DNA of 28,271 nucleotides from JAIXRY01 sp964444515 (GTDB lineage Bacteria > Patescibacteriota > Minisyncoccia > Phycocordibacterales > UBA9973), in the NCBI GenBank assembly GCA_964444515.1, contig CAYUGY010000004.1, forward strand, positions 1 through 28,271, given 5' to 3'. The first letter of the stretch is position 1. Each line of letters opens with the position of its first letter. Position numbers and translations under genes: made by a program. This document shows, one piece after another, positions 21,561 through 28,202 of the stretch. A model generated the notes under the pieces. It ran no database searches, was not told where the DNA came from, and saw nothing but the letters and a program-made list of their open reading frames with translations.

Positions 21561-23018
21561 TTAGTACGCTTTTGCAAAGAGTACTTTTTTAGTTGATGGA
21601 TTTCCTGATTTAATACACACACCGTTTTCTTCTATAGAATCAAATGGAATACAACGGATTGTTGCACCTGTCTCTTCTTTGATAAGTTTTTCTGTTTCAG
21701 CTGTACCGTCCCAATGAGCTAGTACAAATTGTCCTTGTTCGATAGTAGACACAAATGATTCCCAAGTATCAACAGAAACTTTCTTTTCGATAAGTCTATC
21801 TTTTGCATTTTGTAAAAGATTTTCTTGAATTGCATTCAATAGTTCTGCGACTTTTTGTTGTAGTTCAGTAAGTTGTGTTACCACTTTTTCTCCAGTATCA
21901 CGACGAACAAGCACACAGCTGTTGTTTTCAATATCTTTTGGTCCGTATTCAATACGAAGTGGCACACCTTCTTTTTCCCATTTGAAATATTTTTCACCTG
22001 GACGAAGCTGTGGCCGAGCATCGACAGTAACACCAAATTCATATGTCGCTTTCAATACAGTCTCAAGTTCTTTGGCTTTTTCTACAATAGATTCGTGATT
22101 TGATTCATTTGTAATTGGCACGATAACTATCTTGATTGGCGCAATGTTTGGAGGAAGCACCAATCCTTTGTCATCACTATGGGTCATTATCAATCCACCA
22201 ATTGAGCGAGTTGAAAGACCCCAACTTGTTTGATGTCCGTACTCGAGTGTATTTTGTTCATTCAGAAATTGTACATTGAATGCTTTGGCAAAATGATCTC
22301 CAAGATTGTGTGATGTTGCGATCTGCAATGCTTTTCCGTCTTGCATCATCGCTTCACATGTATATGTTTTGAGTGCGCCGGCAAATTTTTCACTTTCTGA
22401 TTTCATTCCAGGAATAATTGGGATCGCCATATACTTTTCAAAAAAGTTTTTATACACTTCAAGCATTTCGCGAGCAAAAGCATCTGCTTCTTCGGGAGTT
22501 TTGTGAACAGTGTGACCTTCTTGCCACAAAAATTCTGTTGTTCGCAAAAAGAGCTTCGTACGAAGTTCCCAACGAATCACATTTGCCCATTGATTGATCA
22601 ATAGTGGTAAGTCGCGATATGAACGCACCCATTTTGAAAAGACATCATACATGATTGTTTCTGATGTTGGACGAAGCACATATGGCTCTTCCAATTTTTC
22701 ACCGCCCGCATGAGTAACCACCGCAACTTCTGGAGCAAAACCCTCAACATGACTTTCTTCTTGTTTCAACAGACGCTCAGGAATAAGCATCGGGAAATAT
22801 GCATTACGAACCTGTTTTCTTTTGAACTCAACATCAAGCACTTTTTGAATACCTTCCCAAATTGCATAACCGTTTGGCTTGATGATCATACAACCTTTGA
22901 CCGGAGAATGTTCTGCCAAATCTGCAGCAGAAATAACATCCAAATACCATTCATTGTAATCGGTCGCACGTGGAGTGATTGTTTTTTCGTAACTTTTTGC
23001 GTTTTTTGAGTCTTCCAT
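21561..23018 (-). CDS. proS: Prolyl-tRNA synthetase, archaeal/eukaryotic type
   Basis: A 485-residue class II synthetase. The start ATDYNEWYLDVISAADLAEH, motif 2 region (FLRTTEFLWQEGHTVHKT), and motif 3 region (HQTSWGLSTRSIGGLIMTHSDDKGLVLPP) match the short ProRS form (ProS type 3) of archaea, eukaryotes and some bacteria rather than the 570-residue bacterial form with the INS editing domain. The ending in a Tyr (KVLFAKAY) and the preceding zinc-binding-like domain, with few cysteines, are typical of that form. Lacking INS, it would need a free-standing editing factor to clear Ala-tRNA(Pro). It is the first gene of proS-mreB2-mreC-tgt. Confidence 0.96.
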   Translation of the reverse strand: MEDSKNAKSYEKTITPRATDYNEWYLDVISAADLAEHSPVKGCMIIKPNGYAIWEGIQKVLDVEFKRKQVRNAYFPMLIPERLLKQEESHVEGFAPEVAVVTHAGGEKLEEPYVLRPTSETIMYDVFSKWVRSYRDLPLLINQWANVIRWELRTKLFLRTTEFLWQEGHTVHKTPEEADAFAREMLEVYKNFFEKYMAIPIIPGMKSESEKFAGALKTYTCEAMMQDGKALQIATSHNLGDHFAKAFNVQFLNEQNTLEYGHQTSWGLSTRSIGGLIMTHSDDKGLVLPPNIAPIKIVIVPITNESNHESIVEKAKELETVLKATYEFGVTVDARPQLRPGEKYFKWEKEGVPLRIEYGPKDIENNSCVLVRRDTGEKVVTQLTELQQKVAELLNAIQENLLQNAKDRLIEKKVSVDTWESFVSTIEQGQFVLAHWDGTAETEKLIKEETGATIRCIPFDSIEENGVCIKSGNPSTKKVLFAKAY

Positions 23019-23071
23019 ATTCCTACATCGTACGCCAAAATCGGCTTTTTTACAATATAAAACAAAAAGAA

Positions 23072-23091
23072 AGACCCTTTTTAGGGGGTCT
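23072..23091 (-). terminator. Terminator after the 23097 gene
   Basis: AGACCC (23072-23077) pairs with GGGTCT (23086-23091). On the minus strand it is followed by TTCTTTTTGTTTT. It separates this gene from proS. Confidence 0.65.
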
Positions 23092-23096
23092 GTTTC

Positions 23097-23636
23097 TTAG
23101 GTATTCTCAACCATAAGTTCTTCGACAAGTGCATCAGTGATGTATTTAGCTGCTTTAGTAAAATTACTAATTTGGCTTTTACTGATATTATTAACTTCTT
23201 GAAGAAACTCACTGGTTATTGTTGACCAAAAATCAAGTGAATATTGAGCATTTGTCCTCGTAAAACTAAGATGATCAGAAAGAAGATCTGGGTGTTTATA
23301 TTTCCTTGTATCCTTTCCTTGTAGTGTGTCTTTTGCAAAAGCAATATGACTTTCCATTGCCTTGTTAGCAGAAATAGTCAAGTCTTTCATTTGAGAAATA
23401 ATACCGGTAGTATACTTTTCGTATTGCTTAATCATTTTTTTGTTCAATACGCCAAACTTATCGTTGAGCTCTTTTTCATTTTTCGCATAAAGCTCATCTA
23501 ATTTTTGTTTGGCAACATCTACATGTTCACCTGATTTTCCTTTAAAAAAAGTATCTTTCCAGTTTTCATAAAACTCTTTAAAAAGTTTTTGACTGTTTTC
23601 TTTTGATTGGTCGAAAATTGCTTTGAATTTTTCCAT
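23097..23636 (-). CDS. Helical/coiled-coil protein, phasin-like in outline
   Basis: A 179-residue, Lys/Glu/Asn-rich, wholly helical protein with no membrane segment, signal peptide or cysteine. Heptad-like spacing runs from about 15 to 120 (KLFKEFYENWKDTFF, LDELYAKNEKELNDKFG, MIKQYEKYTTGIISQMKDL). The size and amphipathic helices resemble phasins or small surfactant-like helical proteins, but I see no specific signature and the match could be compositional. It diverges from rpsB: its promoter (TTGCTG, 17 bases, TGG-TATAGT) is back to back with the rpsB promoter. Confidence 0.75.
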   Translation of the reverse strand: MEKFKAIFDQSKENSQKLFKEFYENWKDTFFKGKSGEHVDVAKQKLDELYAKNEKELNDKFGVLNKKMIKQYEKYTTGIISQMKDLTISANKAMESHIAFAKDTLQGKDTRKYKHPDLLSDHLSFTRTNAQYSLDFWSTITSEFLQEVNNISKSQISNFTKAAKYITDALVEELMVENT

Positions 23637-23666
23637 TGATATTATATTGTTGTTTACCCGCTGAAG

Positions 23667-23695
23667 ACTATACCATACATTATACTTATCAGCAA
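23667..23695 (-). promoter_or_regulatory. Promoter of the coiled-coil gene
   Basis: TTGCTG (23690-23695), a 17-base spacer and TATAGT (23667-23672), preceded by TGG, all on the minus strand. The leader is about 25 bases. Confidence 0.7.
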
Positions 23696-23699
23696 GCTA

Positions 23700-23728
23700 T
23701 TGATACTTAACTAGAAAAATGGTACTAT
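23700..23728 (+). promoter_or_regulatory. Promoter of rpsB-tsf
   Basis: TTGATA (23700-23705), a 17-base spacer ending TGG, and TACTAT (23723-23728). Expected +1 is near 23735, leaving a leader of about 85 bases before rpsB that contains short self-complementary parts (GGGATTAGGTCTCCC and AAAATGAACATTTT). Confidence 0.75.
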
Positions 23729-23819
23729 CAACACTATGTTCATGAGGGATTAGGTCTCCCTTCGATATGCTGAAAATGCTTAAAAATGAACATTTTATTT
23801 AATTAATATTTTTTACACT

Positions 23820-24485
23820 ATGTCAGAAATTGACCACATGTTTGAAGCAGGTGTTCACTACGGCTACTCACGTACTCGTAGACACCCAACAACTGCTCCA
23901 TTTATTTACACTACAAAAAACCGCATCGATATCATCAATCTTGAAGATACCGAAGCACAACTAGAAAAAGCAACAGCTTTTGTCAAAGAATTGAAAGCTT
24001 CTGGAAAAAACATCCTTTGGGTTGGTATCAAACCGGAAGCACAAAAAGTAATCGAAGAAACAGCATTGACTCTTGGTATGCCTTACGTAAACGAACGTTG
24101 GGTTGGGGGAACTTTGACTAACTGGGTAGAAATCAAACGCCGTGTTACTGAATTGAATTCTTTGAAAGAAAAGAAAGCAAACGGTGAACTTGAGAAATAC
24201 ACAAAGAAAGAACGTTTACTTATCGACCGAAGTATTGCTAAAATGGAAAAGAACTTCTCAGGTATTTCAGCAATGACTCGCCTTCCAGATGCAGCTATCG
24301 TTATTGATCCAAAGCGTGAATATATCGCTATGGAAGAATTGAACAAAGCTGGTATTCCGATCATCACTCTTGCAAACACAGACTGTAACCTTACTGGTTT
24401 GAAATATCCTATTGTCGGAAACGACGGTTCACGTTCAAGTGTTACTTACATCGTAAATGCACTTAAAGAAGCTTACAAAGCTTAA
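23820..24485 (+). CDS. rpsB: 30S ribosomal protein S2
   Basis: A 221-residue S2. The opening MFEAGVHYGYSRTRRHPTTAPFIY, then NRIDIINLEDTEAQLEKA, matches the family start LLEAGVHFGHqtrrwnPkm. Later RWVGGTLTNWVEIKRRV and PDAAIVIDPKREYIAMEE, with PIITLANTDCNLTGLKYPIVGND, complete the core. It is on the short side (bacterial S2 is often 230-260), lacking a long C-terminal tail. It is followed by tsf as in most bacteria. Its long leader contrasts with the leaderless pattern of neighbours and could hold an S2 autoregulatory site. Confidence 0.97.
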   Translation: MSEIDHMFEAGVHYGYSRTRRHPTTAPFIYTTKNRIDIINLEDTEAQLEKATAFVKELKASGKNILWVGIKPEAQKVIEETALTLGMPYVNERWVGGTLTNWVEIKRRVTELNSLKEKKANGELEKYTKKERLLIDRSIAKMEKNFSGISAMTRLPDAAIVIDPKREYIAMEELNKAGIPIITLANTDCNLTGLKYPIVGNDGSRSSVTYIVNALKEAYKA

Positions 24486-24606
24486 ATTTATTTAACTGGC
24501 ACATTTCTGCGTTGGAATATCTAAAATGCTCGTCACTGTACAATTTGTACACTTTCTCACATTTTAAATATTCCGCCTCGAACTGCATCCAGTTATATAA
24601 ATTTAA
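24482..24606 (+). promoter_or_regulatory. Concentric three-tier hairpin between rpsB and tsf
   Basis: All tiers share one centre (24544). The outer stem 24482-24499/24589-24606 has 17 of 18 pairs and includes the rpsB stop. The middle stem 24514-24528/24560-24574 has 14 of 15 pairs. The inner stem is TGTACA/TGTACA (24537-24542/24546-24551) with a 3-base loop. The tiers are separated by symmetric unpaired blocks of 14+14 and 8+8 bases. No U-tract follows, so it is not a plain terminator. It may set the S2:EF-Ts ratio or stabilise mRNA ends. Confidence 0.8.
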
Positions 24607-24644
24607 AAAGTAAATTATTATTAGTTCTTAAATTACATATATCT

Positions 24645-25421
24645 ATGAGTAACATTTCAGTTGACCTTATCAAGGAATTGCGAGACCAAACAGGAGTAGC
24701 AGTGATGCAATGCCGAAAAGCATTGGAAGAAGCTGGTGGTGATATCGAAAAAGCTCGAATTATTTTGAGTAAACAATCAAGTGCTGCAGCTGAGAAAAAA
24801 GCTGATCGCGCACTTGGTGACGGACTCGTTGTGGTGAAGCAAGGTGGAAACAAAGCAGTAATGCTTGTTCTCTTCTGCGAAACTGACTTCGTTGCAAAAA
24901 ATGAAGAGTTTATTGCAGCTGCAAACAAACTCGCAGAAATTGCCCTCGCTGAAGGTGAAGACGCGATGCGCACACAATCAGGAGAAATCATCAACCCACT
25001 TATCCAAAAGATTGGTGAAAATATGCAAGTTGGTTCTGTGTACACATTCGACAATGGCACAATCGGTAGTTATGTTCACAACGGACGCAATGCCTCTGTT
25101 GTCGTACTCGAAGGTGGTGACGAATCTCTTGCAAAAGATATCGCAATGCACATCAGTGCGATGAAGCCTCACTTCATCAAGAAAGACGACATTACTGAAG
25201 ACGACAAAGTCAAAGTAACTGAAGTCTTCCAAAAAGAAGTTGATGAGTCTGACAAACCAGCAGACATGAAAGCAAAAATCCTTGAAGGAAAATTGTCTGC
25301 ATATTTCAAAGAAAAAATTCTTTTGGAACAACCGTTCATCAAAGATCCGAGTATGACTATCGGTCAATTAGCATCAAGTAAAGGTGCAACTGTTGTTCGT
25401 TTTGAACAATTTAACTTCTAA
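24645..25421 (+). CDS. tsf: Elongation factor Ts
   Basis: A 258-residue EF-Ts, the nucleotide exchange factor for EF-Tu. The N-terminal UBA-like domain LIKELRDQTGVAVMQCRKALEEAGGDIEKA (9-38; usually TGagmmdCKkAL) and the core motif CETDFVAKNEEF (about 77-88) that inserts into EF-Tu are clear. The dimerisation/core repeats follow (AMHISAMKPHFIKKDDI, then KILEGKLSAYFKEKILLEQPF, where the family reads K..eGkl.Kf..e.cLl.Q.f). It is 159 bases after rpsB and 3 bases before a membrane-protein gene that is probably co-transcribed. Confidence 0.97.
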   Translation: MSNISVDLIKELRDQTGVAVMQCRKALEEAGGDIEKARIILSKQSSAAAEKKADRALGDGLVVVKQGGNKAVMLVLFCETDFVAKNEEFIAAANKLAEIALAEGEDAMRTQSGEIINPLIQKIGENMQVGSVYTFDNGTIGSYVHNGRNASVVVLEGGDESLAKDIAMHISAMKPHFIKKDDITEDDKVKVTEVFQKEVDESDKPADMKAKILEGKLSAYFKEKILLEQPFIKDPSMTIGQLASSKGATVVRFEQFNF

Positions 25422-25424
25422 TAT

Positions 25425-25886
25425 ATGTACTTAGTAATTATTCTTATCATTTCATCTATCTCACTCTTTTTGTTCCTTGCGTACAAAGCATGGGAATACA
25501 AAGCTGATCCTCTAGCGAAACACGAGAGAATGATTATCGATAGAAAAGTATTGGAATATGTCTTACGATCAGTATTGTTGTCACTCAAGAACCATATCCG
25601 AGATTTCTTGATTTGGTTGACGAAAGTGAAATTCAAAATCAGCACTACTTGTGGAAACTTCTTCAAGGAACGATTTCCAAAAGTATATGCCCTATTCTCT
25701 ACAAAACATGCAATACAACTTGCGCAAGAAAGTGAAAGTAAATCAACTTCTTTCTTCTTTCGAACAGTAGCTGAATACAAATATAAAATAAAAAAGACAA
25801 AACAAGCACTTCATAAAGAAGCTGAAGAAAAAGCTTTGGAAGAAGAGATTGAAAAAGAAACAACAAACACAGAACAAGAAGACTAA
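25425..25886 (+). CDS. Membrane-anchored coiled-coil protein, unknown
   Basis: A 153-residue protein with an N-terminal membrane helix (about 2-20, YLVIILIISSISLFLFLAY) and a long basic then acidic cytoplasmic tail. The middle (35-75) is helical (VLRSVLLSLKNHIRDFLIWL). The last 50 residues are a Lys/Glu coiled coil (KQALHKEAEEKALEEEIEKE). I recognise no family. It begins 3 bases after the tsf stop, so it is translated with tsf, and its stop codon is inside the 50-bp perfect palindrome that ends the operon. Confidence 0.8.
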   Translation: MYLVIILIISSISLFLFLAYKAWEYKADPLAKHERMIIDRKVLEYVLRSVLLSLKNHIRDFLIWLTKVKFKISTTCGNFFKERFPKVYALFSTKHAIQLAQESESKSTSFFFRTVAEYKYKIKKTKQALHKEAEEKALEEEIEKETTNTEQED

Positions 25887-25929
25887 CAAAAGAAAAATCC
25901 CCGTACGGGGATTTTTCTTTTGTTAGTCT
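25880..25929. terminator. 50-bp perfect palindrome ending the rpsB-tsf operon
   Basis: Bases 25880-25904 are the exact reverse complement of 25905-25929 (centre GT|AC; core AAATCCCCGT). It covers the last Asp codon and the stop of the preceding gene. As RNA the apex must open to a small loop. The T-run at 25912-25920 lies inside the stem, so it can terminate in both directions. Confidence 0.85.
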
Positions 25930-25964
25930 CAATATGCAATAAGCAGTTGTCGTACTTTCACCGG

Positions 25965-26012
25965 CTCATAATATAAAAACAACATCTTTCGATGTTGTTT
26001 TTATATTATGAG
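25965..26012. repeat. 22-bp perfect hairpin
   Basis: CTCATAATATAAAAACAACATC pattern (25965-25986) pairs without error with 25991-26012 around TTTC. No gene ends beside it, so it is not an obvious terminator; it opens the non-coding block 25930-26389. Confidence 0.75.
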
Positions 26013-26071
26013 TATCTTTACGACACTGCTAGAACTTACTTTATCAAAAATTCGTGAGAATATCCACACAA

Positions 26072-26145
26072 TCGCACATCCGTGCGCTAAAGCGCCTCTG
26101 TGTGAAGCACAGAGCTTTTCCCAAAGGAAAAGGACGGATATGCGA
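26072..26145. other. Four-way-junction structure (candidate structured RNA or DNA cruciform)
   Basis: The outer stem 26072-26083/26134-26145 has 11 of 12 pairs. It encloses three adjacent hairpins: GCGC-TAAA-GCGC (26084-26095), a 7-bp stem with a TGAAG loop (26096-26114), and CTTTTCC-CAAA-GGAAAAG (26115-26132). Only one base (26133) is unpaired at the junction. It is not a tRNA: there is no T-loop, anticodon arm or CCA-type end. Confidence 0.7.
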
Positions 26146-26161
26146 ATACAAATGCGGACTC

Positions 26162-26203
26162 GGTTTTGCGAAACAATTTTCTGGGGAAAGGATTCGCAAA
26201 ACC
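26162..26203. repeat. 11-bp hairpin with TCTGGGGAA loop motif (first)
   Basis: GGTTTTGCGAA (26162-26172) pairs perfectly with TTCGCAAAACC (26193-26203). The 20-base loop contains TCTGGGGAA (26180-26188), shared with the next hairpin. Confidence 0.75.
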
Positions 26204-26238
26204 TCGGCTGATTTTTTCGGCGGGAACTCGGATTTGGA

Positions 26239-26283
26239 TTCCGCCCCGCAGAAAGGGGTCTGGGGAATGAATGCGGGGCGGAA
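26239..26283. repeat. 11-bp hairpin with TCTGGGGAA loop motif (second)
   Basis: TTCCGCCCCGC (26239-26249) pairs perfectly with GCGGGGCGGAA (26273-26283). The 23-base loop contains TCTGGGGAA (26259-26267). The surrounding 60 bases (26221-26280) hold 38 G or C, far above the neighbourhood. G-runs at 26255, 26262 and 26275 could also support a quadruplex on the plus strand. Confidence 0.75.
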
Positions 26284-26362
26284 ACTATTTTGTTTTTTGG
26301 CGGGCGGGCATTAGAACTTTTTTAGAATCAGCAATATGAAAAAATATGAGATTATAGCGGTT

Positions 26363-26389
26363 AATAAAAATAGCAAAGCTATTTTTATT
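26363..26389 (-). terminator. Terminator of the 26390 operon
   Basis: AATAAAAATAGC (26363-26374) pairs perfectly with GCTATTTTTATT (26378-26389) around AAA. It directly adjoins the stop codon of the minus-strand gene at 26390. Confidence 0.75.
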
Positions 26390-26608
26390 CTATAGTATTG
26401 TGCTTTTTTCAGTTTTAAACTTCTCTGAAAGATTTTGAAAAATAATATACACTGGAATAATTATAAGACCGACAAAGTATGTTGGTTTAAGAAAATCCAG
26501 TTCCGTATTTGTATTTTTCAACATTAAATTCCAAAACAAAAAACTTCCAATCAAAAATAACGGAAAACCCACAAGAAGATTTCTTTTTTGCTGTTTGTTT
26601 TTAAACAT
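26390..26608 (-). CDS. Small two-helix membrane protein, unknown
   Basis: A 72-residue protein with two predicted membrane helices (about 12-30, LVGFPLFLIGSFLFWNLML, and 45-58, FVGLIIIPVYIIF) joined by a short polar loop, and basic ends (MFKNKQQKR, SEKFKTEK). The positive-inside rule puts both ends in the cytoplasm. No family is recognised. The start codon overlaps the end of the 443-residue gene by 8 bases, and a GAGGA lies about 9 bases upstream, one of the few good Shine-Dalgarno sequences in the window. It is the last gene of the 28083-to-26390 operon. Confidence 0.75.
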   Translation of the reverse strand: MFKNKQQKRNLLVGFPLFLIGSFLFWNLMLKNTNTELDFLKPTYFVGLIIIPVYIIFQNLSEKFKTEKSTIL

Positions 26609-27932
26609 CTTCTTGTCCTCTTTTTACTATTAGCTCTTTTACTTTGTCTCGTAAGCCGTGAGTGTTGGTAATTTTTTGTAAGTTTGGATCATTTATATCT
26701 TTAAGATTTGTAATGATAGTAATCATATCGTCTTTTTTATACACATATCCGTCAGGGGCAGTAATATCCCCTTGAGTTATAATGCGACTAATCAAATCTC
26801 GCATATCAACTGCATGTTTTATGCGATCGGCATATAGTTCTTCTTTACTCAGTTTTTTGATTCCCAAAGATTCGTAATATTCAGATTCTCGTTGCTTATT
26901 TTTAAGCTCAGTAACTTTATCTCGTAGACCATATGTATTAGTAATAAACGAAGAATCAATTTTCTCTTCCATGACAAGTTGTACTCCTTTCTTCAAATCT
27001 TTTGAAGTATAAAATTTTTGAGATCCTTGTATGCCTTCAATTTTATCAAGTTCAGCGTAAAGTTCATCAAATGTTTTAAGATTTTTCAGATTTTCTGAAA
27101 AATTATTTTTTTCTAAACTGGTCGTATTCTCTGTTGGGATTATCTGTTCACTTGCAAAATTAGAGTCTTGATTACTAATCTCAGAAATATATTTATACTC
27201 TGTCTTATCTTTTATCTCAGAAATCTCGGCAGTGAGTTTAGCTATTTCTTGTTCAAGATGATCTGTATTCATAAAGGCGTATTTATCTGGATTTTCAAAC
27301 GCTTCTTTATTTTGAGCATTATAACTATCTAATTTTTTCTGCAAAACACTTAATTGTTCTTGTTTAGGATTAATAGCCATTTCGCCAAGCACCTCTTTTC
27401 TTTGCATCTGAAAATCCACAAGCATTTTTTCAACCTCGTCAATCTCTTTGCCAGAAAAATTCTGGCGATTTTCTATCATGTGCTTATGGAACTGTATGAG
27501 CTTACCTATTCTATCTGTAAGGAGTTCGCTTTCTTGTTCAGGAGTACGTTTTGCTAGAGCTCTCAATTCAGCAACTCTGTCAGAATCACTGTTAAAAACT
27601 TCCTCCAAGGAAGTTGGTTCCTTATGCAAGGTATCCTTTTTATCGAGAGATAGTTTTGCTTCATCAACAACCTGTTCAGCCTCTTTATCTACAGCATTCA
27701 AATCATTTTCAACACCAGTTTCATTTTTTATTTTTTCAAATGTTGGTTGATCAAGATCAATAGAATTTACTTTGTCTAATTCTTGTTGTGTTTCTTGTTT
27801 AAAGTTGTTATCTTCGTTGTCTAGCCAATTCAAAAACTCTTCTTGCGAAATTTCTTTCTGTTCCAAGTTTTCTGGTACTACTTTTGGAACTTCATTGTTT
27901 TCAAGTTTATTTGTATTTTCAGGAGTAGTCAT
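26601..27932 (-). CDS. Large coiled-coil protein with a C-terminal internal repeat, unknown
   Basis: A 443-residue acidic, Glu/Lys/Asn-rich protein without signal peptide, membrane helix or cysteine. About 1-110 is low-complexity and likely disordered. About 115-250 is coiled coil (RVAELRALAKRTPEQESELL, EQLSVLQKKLDSYNAQNKEA, LEQEIAKLTAEISEIKD). The C-terminal part holds a tandem pair of about 60 residues ending in FITNTYGLRDKVTELKNK (about 330-347) and KITNTHGLRDKVKELIVK (about 421-438), each preceded by a Y-S/K-K-D segment. I know no named family for this repeat. It could be a cytoplasmic scaffold. It starts one base after the 49-residue gene stops and overlaps the next gene by 8 bases. Confidence 0.8.
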   Translation of the reverse strand: MTTPENTNKLENNEVPKVVPENLEQKEISQEEFLNWLDNEDNNFKQETQQELDKVNSIDLDQPTFEKIKNETGVENDLNAVDKEAEQVVDEAKLSLDKKDTLHKEPTSLEEVFNSDSDRVAELRALAKRTPEQESELLTDRIGKLIQFHKHMIENRQNFSGKEIDEVEKMLVDFQMQRKEVLGEMAINPKQEQLSVLQKKLDSYNAQNKEAFENPDKYAFMNTDHLEQEIAKLTAEISEIKDKTEYKYISEISNQDSNFASEQIIPTENTTSLEKNNFSENLKNLKTFDELYAELDKIEGIQGSQKFYTSKDLKKGVQLVMEEKIDSSFITNTYGLRDKVTELKNKQRESEYYESLGIKKLSKEELYADRIKHAVDMRDLISRIITQGDITAPDGYVYKKDDMITIITNLKDINDPNLQKITNTHGLRDKVKELIVKRGQEDV

Positions 27933-27933
27933 A

Positions 27934-28083
27934 TTATTTATTCAAAATTGAACTTTTAATCTGCTCAATTTTTGCTTCTTCAAGTTTCTTTTTAAAACCA
28001 CTAACAACACTCTTGCGCTTCATACGAAGCTCTACAAGTTTTGTTTGGACTGACTTTTTCAAGTCTGAAATACGATTTGACAT
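27934..28083 (-). CDS. Small basic helical protein (49 residues)
   Basis: A short gene read directly from the sequence: ATG at 28081-28083, stop TAA at 27934-27936. The product begins MSNRISDLKKSVQTKLVELR and ends EQIKSSILNK. It is Lys-rich and helical, with a heptad-like pattern, and has no cysteine or membrane segment. It is supported as real by a strong promoter just upstream (TTGATT, 16 bases, TGC-TAAAAT, 8 bases to the ATG) and by its tight spacing (one base) to the 443-residue coiled-coil gene, with which it may interact. It has no recognised family. Confidence 0.7.
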   Translation of the reverse strand: MSNRISDLKKSVQTKLVELRMKRKSVVSGFKKKLEEAKIEQIKSSILNK

Positions 28084-28091
28084 ACAAAACT

Positions 28092-28119
28092 ATTTTAGCA
28101 TTTTTGACTAAAAAATCAA
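28092..28119 (-). promoter_or_regulatory. Promoter of the 28083-26390 operon
   Basis: TTGATT (28114-28119), a 16-base spacer ending TGC, and TAAAAT (28092-28097) on the minus strand, 8 bases before the ATG, so the mRNA should be leaderless or nearly so. Confidence 0.75.
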
Positions 28120-28172
28120 ATATTTTAGATAAATAGACCATAAAATATATGTATATTTTTGAAATTACTACC

Positions 28173-28202
28173 TTGACAAATGGCCATTATGTGTGATATA
28201 AT
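28173..28202 (+). promoter_or_regulatory. Near-consensus promoter pointing out of the window
   Basis: TTGACA (28173-28178), an 18-base spacer and TATAAT (28197-28202): both hexamers are perfect. A second TTGACAAATG occurs at 28226-28235. No start codon with a good frame follows before the window ends, so the target (a gene or a stable RNA) lies to the right. The rest of 28120-28271 holds nothing else I can name. Confidence 0.8.

Larger units (their letters stand above)
25930..26389. other. Non-coding, palindrome-dense 460-bp block
   Basis: No convincing gene is seen. Two overlapping plus-strand open frames (26008-26211 and 26054-26314) run through the hairpins but have no recognisable domain and a composition forced by the repeats. 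The block holds, in order, the 22-bp hairpin, the four-way junction, two 11-bp hairpins, two TTTTTT-(C)GGCGGG tracts (26212-26224 and about 26292-26302) and the terminator of the 26390 gene. It could be a decayed or non-autonomous mobile element or a structured RNA gene. Confidence 0.6.

Noticed and set aside
26072..26145. A tRNA gene suggested by the cloverleaf outline
   Set aside because: No T-arm sequence, no anticodon arm of 5 bp with 7-base loop, wrong stem lengths and no linker bases.
26008..26314. Two overlapping plus-strand open frames of 67 and 86 codons
   Set aside because: They run through dense hairpins, have repeat-driven composition and no recognisable domain or promoter; treated as non-coding.
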